The position numbers and the translations under genes are program-made. From Limnoperna fortunei (lineage: Eukaryota > Mollusca > Bivalvia > Mytilida > Modiolidae), in NCBI GenBank assembly GCA_944474755.1, contig OX104119.1:496001-560000 (forward strand): a stretch of 64,000 bases of DNA. Direction: 5' to 3'. This document shows positions 1-12,300 of the stretch, piece by piece; within the stretch, counting starts at the first letter, position 1, and every line of letters starts with the position of its first letter. Under the pieces are notes generated by a model. The model searched no databases. It was not told where the DNA came from and saw nothing but the letters and a program-made list of their open reading frames with translations.

Positions 1-474
1 TCCCACATGATCTTACTTAGTACATAAAGCGTAGGTTCAAAAAACAGCCGAAACTGGTTCATAGCAAAGAGAATACAGACAGTTTTCGGAGGGCATATGA
101 ACTAGGTGCCAGAGATTGCAAAATACACTGCTGCAGAATTTAAATGACTGTAGCAAAAATTAAAACATAAGCAAAAATGTATATTTTGGAAATAACTTTT
201 AAAGTTTTAAATTTAAATCTGTTTAAATATGTATGTTCTATGGCAATATTACAAGTACATTGAATACATAATATAGGGTATAAAATTGTGCTAGATAATA
301 TTAAATATTTATTGATGTTTATTGTATTCATTAATTAATGATCTTGCATGCATTTATACATATAAATAAATATACACACGCAGGGATATACACTAACTTT
401 TTATCATGGTTGCCACATGGTCTCCTAACTTATTTTTTTTTAAAATAATTTATGACTTTTTAAATTTAAATAAA
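1..474. other. AT-rich sequence, no gene seen
   Basis: Low-complexity AT-rich DNA. The longest open frame (minus strand, 140-331, 63 codons) is rich in Ile, Tyr and Thr with no recognisable motif, as expected by chance in such composition. I see no element boundaries here. Confidence 0.6.
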
Positions 475-952
475 GCCACCTAGTGTCCAATTCCAGTACT
501 AAAAACTTTGGCTGTAAGTTTGTCCTGTTGAAAAAACTTTTGAAATGGAGTAAACAAATTGCTCTTGATAAATGTTCAAGCTTCAAGTGAATGACAAGTG
601 TCAATATTTGAGTGAGGATGTTGTTAAAACCCCTTGCTGTGTAAACATGATAGTTAATTAATTAACCGATGATTATTTCACTATTTACCTGATGCTAATC
701 AAAGGTAGAGCTCCAGCTGTTTTGTGGCTTGATTGAACAAGCTTACCAGTGACATCTGTGTTCTAATATTCAAACTCACCTGTTGCCTATGGCTATAGTA
801 ACATCCTGCCATGAGGTTAATTCGATGTAAATTGGCAGAAAACAATGCAAAAGAATACAAAATCTTTATTTCATTTTAGTCTTGCAGTGATGACAGCCAG
901 TTCTTTTAAAACTGAAGTAAAATGGAAGATAAATCATGTAAAACTGGAAATC
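475..952 (+). repeat. Diverged duplicated segment, copy 1
   Basis: This stretch aligns in the same orientation with 6465-6975. Shared anchors include GTTTGTCCTGTTGAAAA, the TTAATTAATTAACC core, AAGCTTACCAGTGACATCTG and CTGTTGCCTATGGCT, with many substitutions and small indels between them. Both copies end with a stretch around AAACTGGAAAT. It may be an old dispersed repeat or a segmental duplication; no coding frame is conserved between the copies. The 1.1 kb inverted-repeat element at 953-2057 abuts its right end, and the second copy lacks that element. Confidence 0.7.
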
Positions 953-2057
953 GGTCCGTAGAAATACCCAAGAATACCTCATAAAAGTAAAAAATACCAA
1001 AATTTTTTATAAACTTTCAGGCTATAAAATTAGCTTAAAAAGGTGCAATATGTATTTATTTACTGGAGTCAGTATGAAGTGTTTTGTGATTGAATTGGCA
1101 TGAGCTGCATAATCCTTTGATGATGATATTAACCTGGTCAAGCGCATTTGGGCGTGTGGCTGTTGTTTCAGCATAGATTTATTTTAATTTACACTAAATT
1201 ATTATTGTTCTATTGCAAAAAATAATACATGTTATTAAGACGATAAATTGCTTAGTTTTTTTTTAAATCAACACAAATGATCAAATATTCGGCAAAAATT
1301 TAATAAAAAATTTTAAAAAGGTGAAGTTTATAAATACGCTGGCAATTAAACACAAATCCATTTAAACAATTCATTCTCGTTCTTTATAGACTATTTAACA
1401 CCTTTTTTTTCAACCTAACATTGGGGTCTTCCAAAGACTTAAGACTGTTTATAAACATCAAAGAAAGTTTTGACATTTAATTTATTTTTATTTATCATAT
1501 AAAATTAAAGCATCTACCTGTAAATAAACAAATGACTTTTTTCCTATAAGTAAAGTCCTAGTCCCATAATACAAAGAATGCTATCAATAATACACACTAC
1601 AGTAAATTAGCAAAAAAGTAATGGTTTACAAGCATTAGTCATGAATATGTTACGCAATTTGTTAACAGCAAATATTATTAACACTGGGAATATAATTAGG
1701 TGAAAATAACTAAGTCTTTACGGCTGATTAATCACACTATTGGTGTCGCACTGAAAGCAGCATATAACCTCATTTATCGGAAAAAAAGCATACTGAAGAA
1801 AAAAAAATAAAGAGTATACATTTATAAAATAAATATATATGTTTGAAAAGCAATGAAGTACTAAAATGATTTCGGTGCGTCTACATGTCTAAACACATGC
1901 TAAACTTTCGAGTTTTTCTATATTAAAATAATATAGTTGCTCATAAAAAATATTTCTCATCTTGCAATATGTATTTTTTACACAAAAACATTGTGCTAAT
2001 GTCCATTTTGTAGTTTTATGAGGTATTCTTGGGTATTCTTAGGTATTTCAATGGACC
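953..2057. mobile_element. Non-autonomous DNA element with imperfect TIRs
   Basis: The left end reads GGTCCGTAGAAATACC followed by CAAGAATACCTCATAAAA. The reverse complement of the right end reads GGTCCATTGAAATACC, then an extra AAGAATACC-type repeat, then the same CAAGAATACCTCATAAAA. This gives terminal inverted repeats of about 33-43 bp around 1.1 kb. The interior is AT-rich with no transposase-like frame, so the element would be non-autonomous. I could not fix a target-site duplication, so the superfamily is unknown. It abuts the duplicated segment ending at 952. Confidence 0.6.
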
Positions 2058-4281
2058 CATAAAAACACTCTCATAAATCAAAACCATTCAATAAAATGAT
2101 AAGATAGAACTAGAGGTAACAAAAAGACAATCGTAAAACAAATAATATCATTTAGTTAACATAAAATGCACTATTGAAAGTATTAAAAGAATTAAATTTA
2201 CTTTTTTGAAAGTTACTGCCTAAGTACTAACTTGTACTATTATGTTTAAATCTTTGCAATACTCATTTCAACACTAGCAGTCTTCACGCTAAACTTTTTT
2301 GGTCACACGCCAACTGGGCCTGTACCTACAGAATTTTACAGGCCCACAAGAAAATTAACAAGCCCAAATATTTCATGTAAATTTTTAAAATGTCAATACT
2401 AAGAAATATTCAATAAAGTTGCAGCAAAAATCAATTAAATAATTTTATTCTCTTGAAAATGACATTAGTATTGTCTCTCAGGGAATAGAAAAAGGAGAAC
2501 TTGCTTTTATCACTAAGTGTTGGTATGTGCAATTTCATTTTTATATGGGTTTATCTTAAGCAGTTTAACTTAAATTATTGACGATAAGTACCACTCAATG
2601 ACCCGAACACACAGTTTATTCAACTTCTTTTATCCAACATTACCATAAATATTCAACATAACAATGATAAAGAATTAACTGCTGCATGACTTTTAATAAA
2701 ATAATTGTTTCTTTGTTATTAGTACATATTGAGTAATATAAAGTAGAACTAGTAGTAGAAAATGATACATACATGTAGTCAAACATATAATATTATGTAT
2801 TTATTGTAAAATGCACTACTTAAAATATTTATACAGATTGAAAAGCAAACTTTACTCACCCATGGAATTATTTAGTCGGCTTGTGGGACTGTTAGTGTAA
2901 ATCTCTGCACATGTTAGATCCTAAAAGTCGTACGAGGCAAAAGTGGCTAATGCGGGCCTAGGGTTTTAGCTAGGATTTTTAAACCATTATACCGGTACTA
3001 TATCCCAAAATTTGTTTGGTAGCATTTTTCCATTTTTCTATGTTTTATCTTTTTATCATTGTTTATTACGAAAATTCAGTAAAAAAAATGTAGATATGAT
3101 AACCTGTCCATGTTTTATAATACATTTATGCCTCTGTTATTAAGTTGTTAAAAATCGTCCTTTTGCTACAGGAATTTTACATATTAAGTCAGCCATTTTT
3201 GTTTCTAAAGGGACCTTACAATTTTTACAAATGTTCGTCTGCTTTCGTGACGTTCAATGGTATTCAGACAAACTGCGAGACTTTCCCGCCTTAACTGCAG
3301 ACGACATCACAGGACACCCGAAGGATTTCAAGAAGACAACAATCCATTGTTCCTAAAGTACACTTCCTTTCTAATTAAGGTCAAATTTTAGTATGGAAAA
3401 TCGCCCCTTCAAAATTTATATACTGCCATATTTCAAAATGCTGAATATCTCAAGGAAATAATTATTGATTTCAAAGATTCCCTTCCTGATCTACAAAAGA
3501 GGCATAAGCTGAACCGTGCGCTGTAAGCAGTTTTCATTTGTAGCGCAAAAAACACTCTACACCCTATGTCAACACTTACTATAGTTACTTTTGTGTGCGT
3601 TGATTTTTAAGATCTAATATGTGTATATACATGTATTTATCTCCTTTTTATTATTTTTCCAATGACAAAATCATGGCACAAAAGGGTTAATTTTTGTATG
3701 AATGAACATAGTATGATTTGGACATACATGTAGTACAAACGGACTAGATACCAAACCATTTCCAAGAGTACAGGGATCACCACAGCTCAAAATCCAAGGG
3801 TGGTGCAAGTCGGACAATGATCCATTTCCTTACTTTTATTTTACCTTAATTCTAGAGTGACATTTATTTATTCATAATAGTGTTATCAGTCTTTGTTTTC
3901 CCACTTTTGTTTTTGCTACCAGTCACAATATACATGTATTTTTGTATTTAAAAGCTTCATTGTTTTAGGAATAAAATCAAACTGTAGTATATGGAGCTCA
4001 AAATTCAAGGGTGGAGGAAACAAATTCAAGAGTGGAGGAGCACCGCCCTTGAATAGCCTGAAGTGAAAACTGGAGTAACACTTACAGCAGTCCCTTATTT
4101 GCTTCATCCTTTATGGCATTAATGCAGAACAATAATCTGTAGTATAATTTTTTTGGAGTTGTTTTATTATGCAAAAGCTGTTTTGTAGGAAGTTATGTAT
4201 TCTTTCTACTTTTAACACATTAACAGTGAGGTTTTTTTTAGTCCTACTGAAGGTAAACATTGGACGTACACATACCCTCAT

Positions 4282-4295
4282 CCCCCCCCCCCCCC
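4282..4295 (+). repeat. Poly-C tract, 14 bp
   Basis: An uninterrupted run of 14 C in AT-rich surroundings. A similar 11 bp C run occurs at 11088-11098. Both are simple mononucleotide tracts. Confidence 0.9.
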
Positions 4296-5198
4296 AAACT
4301 ACACACAAACAAACGAGAATGATCAAATATTGAAAGGTATTAAAAGATATTAAAAGGTCACACCTATGTACATATTAACAATCTAAAATATTAAAATTTA
4401 CTACAAAAGTCGTCTAAAACTAGCTATAGAGCCTTATTATATATTTGAAATTGGGTCACCGCTTCGATATAGGTTTTTGAATGACACCTTACTCCCACTA
4501 AAACACTATGTCGTCATTAATAATGTAAATAAATACTCACCGTATTTAAAATGTAGACAATTATTTCCTATTAATATTGCAATATTTCTCATTTTAACCA
4601 CGGATGGACATGTATAAATGCATCGTTGACAAGACAGATCATACCCATTCCAAAGACAATATTTTTCACGCCATTTTCCTATATGTTCACCGGAAGTACC
4701 CCAAACTAAAATTTTGATGTCGGAACGTAGTACGAAATGTAAAGTCGAAAACATATATCTGTTGGGATTTCTAAATTTTAGAAAAACAACGCATTTTTGG
4801 GGGAAATAAAAATGCAGGGTTTGAAAAAGATTAGTAAAATGCACATTTTAGAAAGATATAGCTCGATTTTTCGTTAAATTTGACATTTAAAAGTGAAGGA
4901 CACCTTACACCCAATTCTATACTACTTCAAATATTTTAGATATACGAAATTATGACTTGCAAAATTTCAAATTGTCATAACTTTTTAAATATATAACATT
5001 TTACAGATTTAAAATATGCTACAGATTCGTTTAATCATACTCTTTCATCGCGTATCTTCAATTTCTTCCAAAACCGTCGCATTAATTTTATATTCCTAAT
5101 CAAAGTTAAGGTGCACCATCGAAAATGACACCTTACTACAAATGACACCTTACTCCCATCTATAACTGCATGAAGGACACCTTACTACCAATCCAGAA

Positions 5199-5199
<1 letters not shown>

Positions 5200-5240
<41 letters not shown>
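5200..5240 (+). repeat. (TA)20 microsatellite
   Basis: About 20 uninterrupted TA dinucleotides, ending at CCGCGG. The open frame crossing it from 5170 owes its Tyr-Ile run to this tract and is not a gene. Confidence 0.95.
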
Positions 5241-5243
<3 letters not shown>

Positions 5244-6111
5244 CGGATGCATCAGTTTGGCGAAATGCCCACTTTTTATGTATTCGGGGGAATTTCTTCG
5301 GGTCGATTTTTCACTTAAACTACAAGTCCAATTTTTTATATCGGAGGGTATATTGGAGTTTTTTTACTCACTTTATTCGGTAAGCTTCTTATTTTTTTAT
5401 TTGGATTTAAAATAAAAAAGTTCTTCGAAGTAAGATTCGCCTAAGTGAATATACAGTTTTTTAAAAAACGTACTATCCGAAAATGCCGGTATTTGAAGAA
5501 TGGCTCTTCGGGGATTTTACATTTTTGTTAAACATGCCTCTCTGCGAAACTTTAAGTTTTTTCTTTAATAAAAGTTCAGATGACTAAAACTTATAACAAA
5601 CTTTATTATGAAAATACGGATTATTCAAACATATGCCAGGAAAAGCGAACTAAAATAGTATATTCCTGTTACATACCCCGAAAAATTTTAAGGCGTATAC
5701 ATATACCGGATGCCTTGTAACTCCTCTAGACTATTCATATAATAGACTGGGTGCCAGCGACAGTCAGTGCTTGCTAGGTGGATAGTACTATGATAGGAAA
5801 CCAGTGTAATATGAACATCGGGAAGATCATCTTTATAAAGATGAAAGTGATTTTAATGACAATGCTCATAATTAAAAACGACGGATAATTGAATTATATA
5901 CTACTACTCATAAACAATGTCACAGTTCCGTATGGCTTCCTAGATACAGACTACAGCCAGTATATACAGCCACAGGTGACCAGTTTTAGTGCATGGCCAC
6001 GAGTGATTAAGGTAACCAATTCATGCAATTTTCATGCAACAGGTCATACTTAACTACGCCTACAGTAAAAAAGTGTACGCCTGCCATCGTGTATTATAAA
6101 ATAGGGTTTTT

Positions 6112-6359
6112 GGTGTAATATGATGTTAAAAGAGTTTTAGAAGGAATTCTATTCCAAGTCAACTGCCCCCTCCCCTCAATTGGTCAACTTGTCCCCACTT
6201 TTTTGGCCAATGGGTCACCAATATAGATTTTTTAGGTGTAATATGATGTAAAAAGAGGTTTAGAAGGAATTCTATTCCAAGTCAACTGCCAGGCCCCCCC
6301 CTTCCCCTCAATTGGTCAACTGGTCCCCACTTTTTTGGTCAATGGGTCCCCAATATGGA
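6112..6359 (+). repeat. Two-copy tandem repeat, ~123 bp unit
   Basis: Two head-to-tail copies, the second starting at 6235. Each begins GGTGTAATATGATGT, continues AGAAGGAATTCTATTCC and AAGTCAACTGCC, and ends in CCCCTCAATTGGTCAACT and a CAATGGGTC phrase. The copies differ by a short C-rich insertion and scattered substitutions. Confidence 0.85.
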
Positions 6360-6378
6360 AATCTGTATTGTTCGATTT

Positions 6379-6423
6379 GTCATGCATTATACATATATGA
6401 AATAATTACATATAATGCATGAC
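6379..6423. repeat. Short palindrome (hairpin)
   Basis: The left arm GTCATGCATTATACAT and right arm ATATAATGCATGAC are inverted around a short AT loop. It could be a relic of a small foldback element. No role is implied by its neighbours. Confidence 0.6.
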
Positions 6424-6464
6424 AACTCTGACAATAACCAATTGACGACTTTCCAATTTTAACA

Positions 6465-6975
6465 AACGCCACCAAGTGTCAACTTCTGGTACTAAAAACT
6501 GCGGCTTTAGTCACAGTTTGTCCTGTTGAAAACATTTGAAATGAACAATTGTCTTTGGTAATTTTCACGCTTCAGGTGTATGACAGATGTCAATATCTGA
6601 TTGATGTTTATATTAAAACCCTCTGTTGTGTAAATGTGATCGTAAATTAATTAACCAATGTTTATTCCCCCATTTACCTGATGCTTATCTGAGGTATTTA
6701 GTACATGTAGAACCCCAGATGTTTTATACATGTAGCTTGATTAAACAAGCTTACCAGTGACATCTGTGTTCTATCTGACCTGTTGCCTATGGCTGTAGTA
6801 CATGTAACATCCACTAATGAGGTTAATTAGTTGAAAATTTAATTGAAATAGACAAACAATACAAAAACAATGCAAATCTTTATTTCAATTTCATAGTCTT
6901 TTAATAATGATAGCCGTAGTTTTTTTAACCTGAAGTAAAAGGGGAGATAAATCATAAAAAACTGGAAATGGGTCA
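6465..6975 (+). repeat. Diverged duplicated segment, copy 2
   Basis: Counterpart of 475-952 in the same orientation. Relative to copy 1 it carries three short gains, each creating a TACATGTA palindrome (6702-6709, 6727-6734 and 6799-6806). After AAACTGGAAAT it continues into unrelated DNA without the TIR element found beside copy 1. Confidence 0.7.
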
Positions 6976-7988
6976 ATTTGGACTACACAAATTCAAACCA
7001 TTTCATATTCGGACCTTTACATATTCAGCTTCCAATGTTAATGTTATTTAAAGATGAGTTGCCGATTGATTGTTTCATTTTACTTGTACAAAAGAAATGT
7101 GATCGCTAGATCGACTTTGTCTAGTTTCAATTTCAGGTTGTCTGACCAAATGTCACACATAATGTTAAACAATTCATGGTTCCGAGATAAGAAGAGTAAG
7201 CCCCGCCTCCTTAGTTATTGTTTCTATGCGCCACAAGCTTCTTTCAAAATGGGGGCTCAGCATCATCGTGATGCCAATATTACTACCGATTGTCTCGACA
7301 AAATTCCCGAAAATATAGATGTTTCGTACCTACAAGAAAGTAATTTCTTATCCAAAGAGCTTTAGAAAAAGGGATGAATTATTTCACCCAGGGTTATATT
7401 CACGATAACAGAATATCTGAAATAAATTGTACCGTCCGTGTTGCCGTTGATACAAAATGCTGGCGATCTATGAGAAAAAGTTAATCGCCTCACAGTCTTC
7501 GTATTGAAATTAGACCTGAACCGAAACTTTCTGAATTCTATTGTAAATTCATGTAAAGCTGGGTATGTTTTTCTATTCCGAAATTGCGGTTAAATTTTAT
7601 ATTTATGTTATCTGTCTTAACTGGCCGTGTGTGCACGCGTATTTACATACGCTGTCAGAGAGTATTTCCTACACATCTACAGAGAACTGGGAAATCGATA
7701 ACTGCTAATTAATTGGATAAAGATGTATCAATATAATAAAAAACCAGATTTTTACTAAAGAATTTTTTATGTAATGTTCATTAACAATTAATTAAGTCCA
7801 TATAATTATATATAAATTCAATAGTTTTTTACACGGGAAAACATAAAAAAGAGCATTGTTCCTGTCCCATTTCTTGTATATCATAATTGAATTAGGCTAG
7901 ATTCACTAACCGAGACTTAAAATTTTAATAAAATCCATTTGAAATTGAAGACGTGCACACCATCACGTAATCATTTATTCTTTTTTAG
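6976..7988. other. No supported gene; one weak open frame
   Basis: A plus-strand frame at 7054-7365 (103 codons) contains an internal ATG at 7249 in a fair context (CAAAATGGGG). A short GC-richer patch, CCCCGCCTCC, lies about 50 bp upstream. From that ATG the frame reads 38 residues with ordinary, non-repetitive composition before a stop. This could be a first exon with its promoter, but I recognise no family and see no second supporting signal. The rest is AT-rich filler. Confidence 0.3.
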
Positions 7989-8151
7989 ACTAAGCGGGCA
8001 TTGTTCTCACATAGTAGGGTTGCTCAAATCTCTACAAGGATTGCAGCTGCTCTATGTCAGGGAATTTTTAAGGATTTTGAGGGCTTTAGTCACTTTAGCG
8101 GATGAGCCTTACAAGCATCTGCTCAGAAGCATGCATTTATTGTACTGGTGA
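7989..8151 (+). pseudogene. Possible SWIM-type zinc-finger exon fragment
   Basis: A polypyrimidine tract ending TTCTTTTTTAG (to 7988) looks like a 3' splice site. The following frame (7990 onward, stop at 8149-8151) reads LSGHCSHIVGLLKSLQGL. The Cys-x-His pair followed by a hydrophobic helix (HCSHIVGLL) matches the second half of a SWIM zinc finger, whose pattern is CxC...CxH. In molluscs such fingers often occur in YqaJ-like, transposon-related proteins. The first CxC half is not found upstream, and the following ~35 residues up to the stop do not look like a known continuation. The best reading is a terminal exon or an isolated relic of a repeat-borne gene. The motif is seen; family and pseudogene status are inferred. 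Confidence 0.4.
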
Positions 8152-8293
8152 AATATCATAGTATAAAAAAACTATATTCTTTCAATTGCAGTGTATTAAT
8201 TTGTTTTAAAAAATGATTATAACAAAATGTTTATAAATTTTCAAAGAATTTTAATTTTAAAACTTATTTAAAAAGCGTTTGTATATCAATCAT

Positions 8294-9316
8294 CAGTGCC
8301 TGAAATAGACAGTCGCCCACACGCCAGTGGCGATTTAAACCTTGTCTGGGCGATTGAAAGGTGCTCAAAGTAGATGAAAAGCTGGCCCAAGGAAAAACGT
8401 CTGGGCGATTGAAAAAAAATCGTCAACAAAATATTTTAATCGTCATTACACGCCGTGTCAATATTTATGGTACCCAAATGATCTGATAAAACGGCCACGC
8501 TGATTGGTTGAAGTTCCAAACTTCAACCAACGAAAATTCAGTTAATATAAATAATCAGAAGACCTCGGATTTTATCGTAACGATAACATTGAGTAATCGG
8601 GTTTTATCCTCATCGCTATATATTCCACGGTAAAGATGGCCACATCGTGGTCGTTTTTGAAGAGAACATCGACTGCCGATGAAAAGAAACCTTTATTCTG
8701 TACTCATTGCTTGTCAACAAAAAATTGGGCAAGTCATAATCATTTTGGGCCAGTGATTTCAAATTTCTACTCGCCCAAAAAATTTTTTCGGTTACAATTT
8801 TTCATTAAGGGCCGTTGTACTCTTCGTTTTCTATGTGGTATCCATCGGTTATTAGACGTATCTCGGATGTACACATATGGCGCGTAATCCATTTGAAACC
8901 AGCAAAACATATGAAACATGAGTTACATCCGCAAAATCTTTGCAATTTTTATTTGCATTACATATTTAATCAAAAGGTGGAAGTCTGTGCGCATCAGTAC
9001 GATCAATGACACTTTTGTTTGCGTAAATTGACCAGGAGCACCACTTAATCATGTTAATCCCATTGCCCGTAAAAACATCGATTAGGCGATTGACACCTGC
9101 TGTTTAAAAGTATCGAGGTGAAAAAATTAAATTTCTTGTTAATTGGCTTTGGGGTCATAAATATGACGTTTTACACTTGGTAGAATGAATTGTACCAAAA
9201 AATTTTAGTACATGTACTTGTTGGAAATCGGGTGACGAAATTGATTTAGAAATATGTCGTCAATTTTCAAATGATTTCGTCAATGACGAAAGTGGCGAGC
9301 GCTAAAAAATTCCCTG
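8294..9316. mobile_element. Doubtful relic of a hAT-like element
   Basis: The left end CAGTGCCTGAAATAGAC... and the inverted right end CAGGGAATTTTTTAGC... share CAG.G, TAG and a following TCGCC, a weak hAT-type TIR. An alternative right end lies at 9774 (inverted, CAGGGGCTGCTCTGG). No target duplication is visible for either end. Inside, a frame at 8636-8887 starts in a good context (AAGATGGCC) and reads MATSWSFLKRTSTADEKKP, the sort of basic N-terminus seen in some transposase-derived proteins, then loses any similarity. CGCCAGTGGCG-type palindromes recur at both sides. Taken together this suggests a decayed DNA transposon, with boundaries uncertain. Confidence 0.25.
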
Positions 9317-12300
9317 TATGTTTATTTATTCTGTTAATATTGAGCTGATCATTGGGACTTACATGTACACATGTTTTCAAGCGTAGACATTTCTCTAAAT
9401 CTCTTTTAATATTTGGAAATGGTATAAATATGTACCCTTGCATTCGATCTGGGTACCTTTCATCGGAATTATATGTACCACATTCACAACTAAGAACAAT
9501 TTTCTTAAAACGATTGAAAATTATGCCATTCCCACAACTGTACAAATAGTGTGCTTGTGGGACAAAGATGGTGTAGGCTTTGTTTACACATCGGCTAATT
9601 ATAACTGAGCATTCTGATTGGATAGAAAAAATCCAATCGGATTCATGAATTTCGCCATGTCATATGGTGATCTAATGATTTCTAATATGGCGACACTTTT
9701 ACAAAACTGGCGATGGAAAATTGCAGTTGGCGATTTTTTTGTCGCCAGCTTTTTAAAAGCCAGAGCAGCCCCTGTATGCTCTCACTTTCGCATTTGTCAC
9801 ACTGTAAAGCATGATACTTTTCAATGGCAGTCTACACAATGGTTTGATGCATCCATTTTGGAAACTACAAGAAACAGATTGGAAAGGGTTTTATATATTA
9901 TAACTTCAAAGTCGGCTTTGTGTTGTTTCAACTAAAGGAAGCCATAGCTTAATCATGTTTGTACACCTCATAATTTGGTTAATTATAAACAACAAAGTGT
10001 TAAAATGTCCCTTTTATATCCTATTTATTAATTATGCGCAATCATAACAACCAATACACAATCATAAGCAAATAAAATTTTGTCCAAAACCTTTATTTAA
10101 CATTTCTATAATAAATTAGTACAATTATTACATTTATATGGAACTAAAACTATATTATATGTTATTCCGGTCTTAGACAGGGTATATAATGTCACATTCA
10201 CGGCTTAGTATTTATATTCCATGAGCCGAAGGAATTACTATTATATTACAGCTCACATCTTAAATTAGGAATATTTAACGGGAAAAACAAATATTTAGGA
10301 AAGAACTATGTAGCTTAATTTCTTTTGGAAACTTGTTCAAGTTTCTTTGGAAAATATATGTTTTAAGTGAAAACATAATATTTTAAAACAATGCATTATT
10401 ATTAATAGTTTTTATAAAACAAAATTACACTTGGGAATAGGTCAAATTACTTTATTATTGATAAAATCAAAATATATTCAATAACTATTCGCACCCCATC
10501 ATTACATTTATGATGCTGCGACGATCGAAGCCCATTCGGGATTTATAACCAAAGTTTATTTAAAAATAAACTATATTTTTGTTGAACATCAAATAAATAC
10601 AAATAGAAAACATTATGATATATTAAATAACAGCGAAAATTAATGTTTTTTAAATGTAAATAGTCTTCTGTTCCATAAATAACCCAATTGTATCCTTAAA
10701 CCTGAAAGTGTCAAGGTAAAAGTTTGCGAAGCACCTAATTCAATATCGGTGGAGCTTGTATTGGTTTTAATTGATGTGTGGATTTGGACGTTGATAAGTT
10801 AATTAAAATAAGAAAACTAGCAATTGACGGTAATGTCACTTTGATGCCATTAAAATGAATGTCATTGGATTTTGGACGATGGAAATCAATGAATATCAGT
10901 TGACTAATTTTGACGATGTCTTAACTAAAATGCATGATGATGCAGTGCAGTTACATGTTTATTAACTTTTAGTGCGCTTGAGCACATGGTTCTTGTTTAT
11001 TGTTTTGTCTATTGACACATATATTTTAATAGAGGACACAACAAAATCATACAGGATTTGTGACCTACAGACATTATTGAGCCAGAACCCCCCCCCCCTT
11101 TTCCGTGCCTTCTATCACTGATATTTGAGTAGTTTTGTTTCTTAATTTACTTCCCTTCTGTTATTTAAACAAATATATTACATATCATTTTATTTATGTG
11201 GTTTAAAACATGTTCGGGTTAGACATTGGTGCTCTTTGTCAGTTTTTCTTTCGAAGTGGAACGAAGGTGGCCATGATGATTTGTTTTCCCAGGGGCACCA
11301 TACAGGATAACAATATGCCTTATGTATACGGCTGTAGACGTATACATAGCCTGATGTATACGGCTTGCTTACCAATCATAATTCAAGGTTTTTATGTGAG
11401 CTGTAATATTATTATATGTACATATAATATATTTATATTTTATAGTCCGAATTTCTTGTAAGTCCGAATTTGTTTTGGTCCAAATCATCTAGTTACCTTT
11501 TTTTCTACATTGTAGTTTTCAATAAAAGTTTTGAGGAACTAGTCAGTTCAGTGTAACAGTGAATTGCAGACACTATGGGTAACTTGTGCAGGCTTGGTCA
11601 TTACGAAAATAGGTTTGGTTGAAAACCAACATATACGATAGACCTACTGGTACTAGAAAATGTAGAACTCGGTGCCATATTCTGTTATAATAGTTAAAAG
11701 ATTGCTTCCATGTATGTGTTTCCTGACCCAACGGCAAGGATGATGTTCTACCATGTGCCAAATTTTTTTATTAAGTGTATCCAATGAATTATAAAAAAGA
11801 ACAATAATGTACATGTAATAAGAGTGAAGTCAACTTTATTAAAGGTTTAATCATGTTAATTGAGTCAAGTCAGTGTCAACTAATACAAAATATCATTGGT
11901 GATGTGTGTATAGCAAATAATTTATAACATTCAAGAATTAGACAAACAGTAGCACATATACATGTACATTCTGTTAATGTTGTTGTGCTGCCCCTATATG
12001 GTGCATCTCCCAGAGCAATAGCGGCAAAACATTCAAATACTTTAGGGACTGTCTTGTCACCTGCTTGTGAGGTAATTTCTCCTATTACTTTGGGACATTC
12101 TTTATTAGAATGTCTAATTCAGTTCACACCCTATTTATTGTTTATTCAGTAGTTAGAATGTAGAAGACTACGTAATAGTATAAATATTTGATATGTACAT
12201 GTAGTACAGTACATTATGAAATGATATATCCCAGAAATAGAAATTACTACCCAGATAACATGCCCTATACTTTAGTTATTTATAGCATACATGTATATAC

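Larger units (their letters stand above)
2058..6111. other. Intergenic or intronic AT-rich stretch, no supported gene
   Basis: About 4 kb with no frame I can defend. The longest (minus 4506-4844, 112 codons) has no domain signature. Small features: TACATGTA palindromes (for example around 2773, 3630, 3727 and 3933), an ETS-type core ACCGGAAGT near 4689, a minus-strand AAAATGG start context near 3190-3200, and a recurring GACACCTTAC phrase at about 4483, 4898, 5127, 5143 and 5176. The ACACCTTAC recurrences suggest an old degenerate repeat at 4.4-5.2 kb, but its edges are not clear. Confidence 0.5.

Noticed and set aside
5170..5415. 81-codon plus frame
   Set aside because: It runs through the (TA)20 microsatellite, which gives a Tyr-Ile run, and has no motif afterwards.
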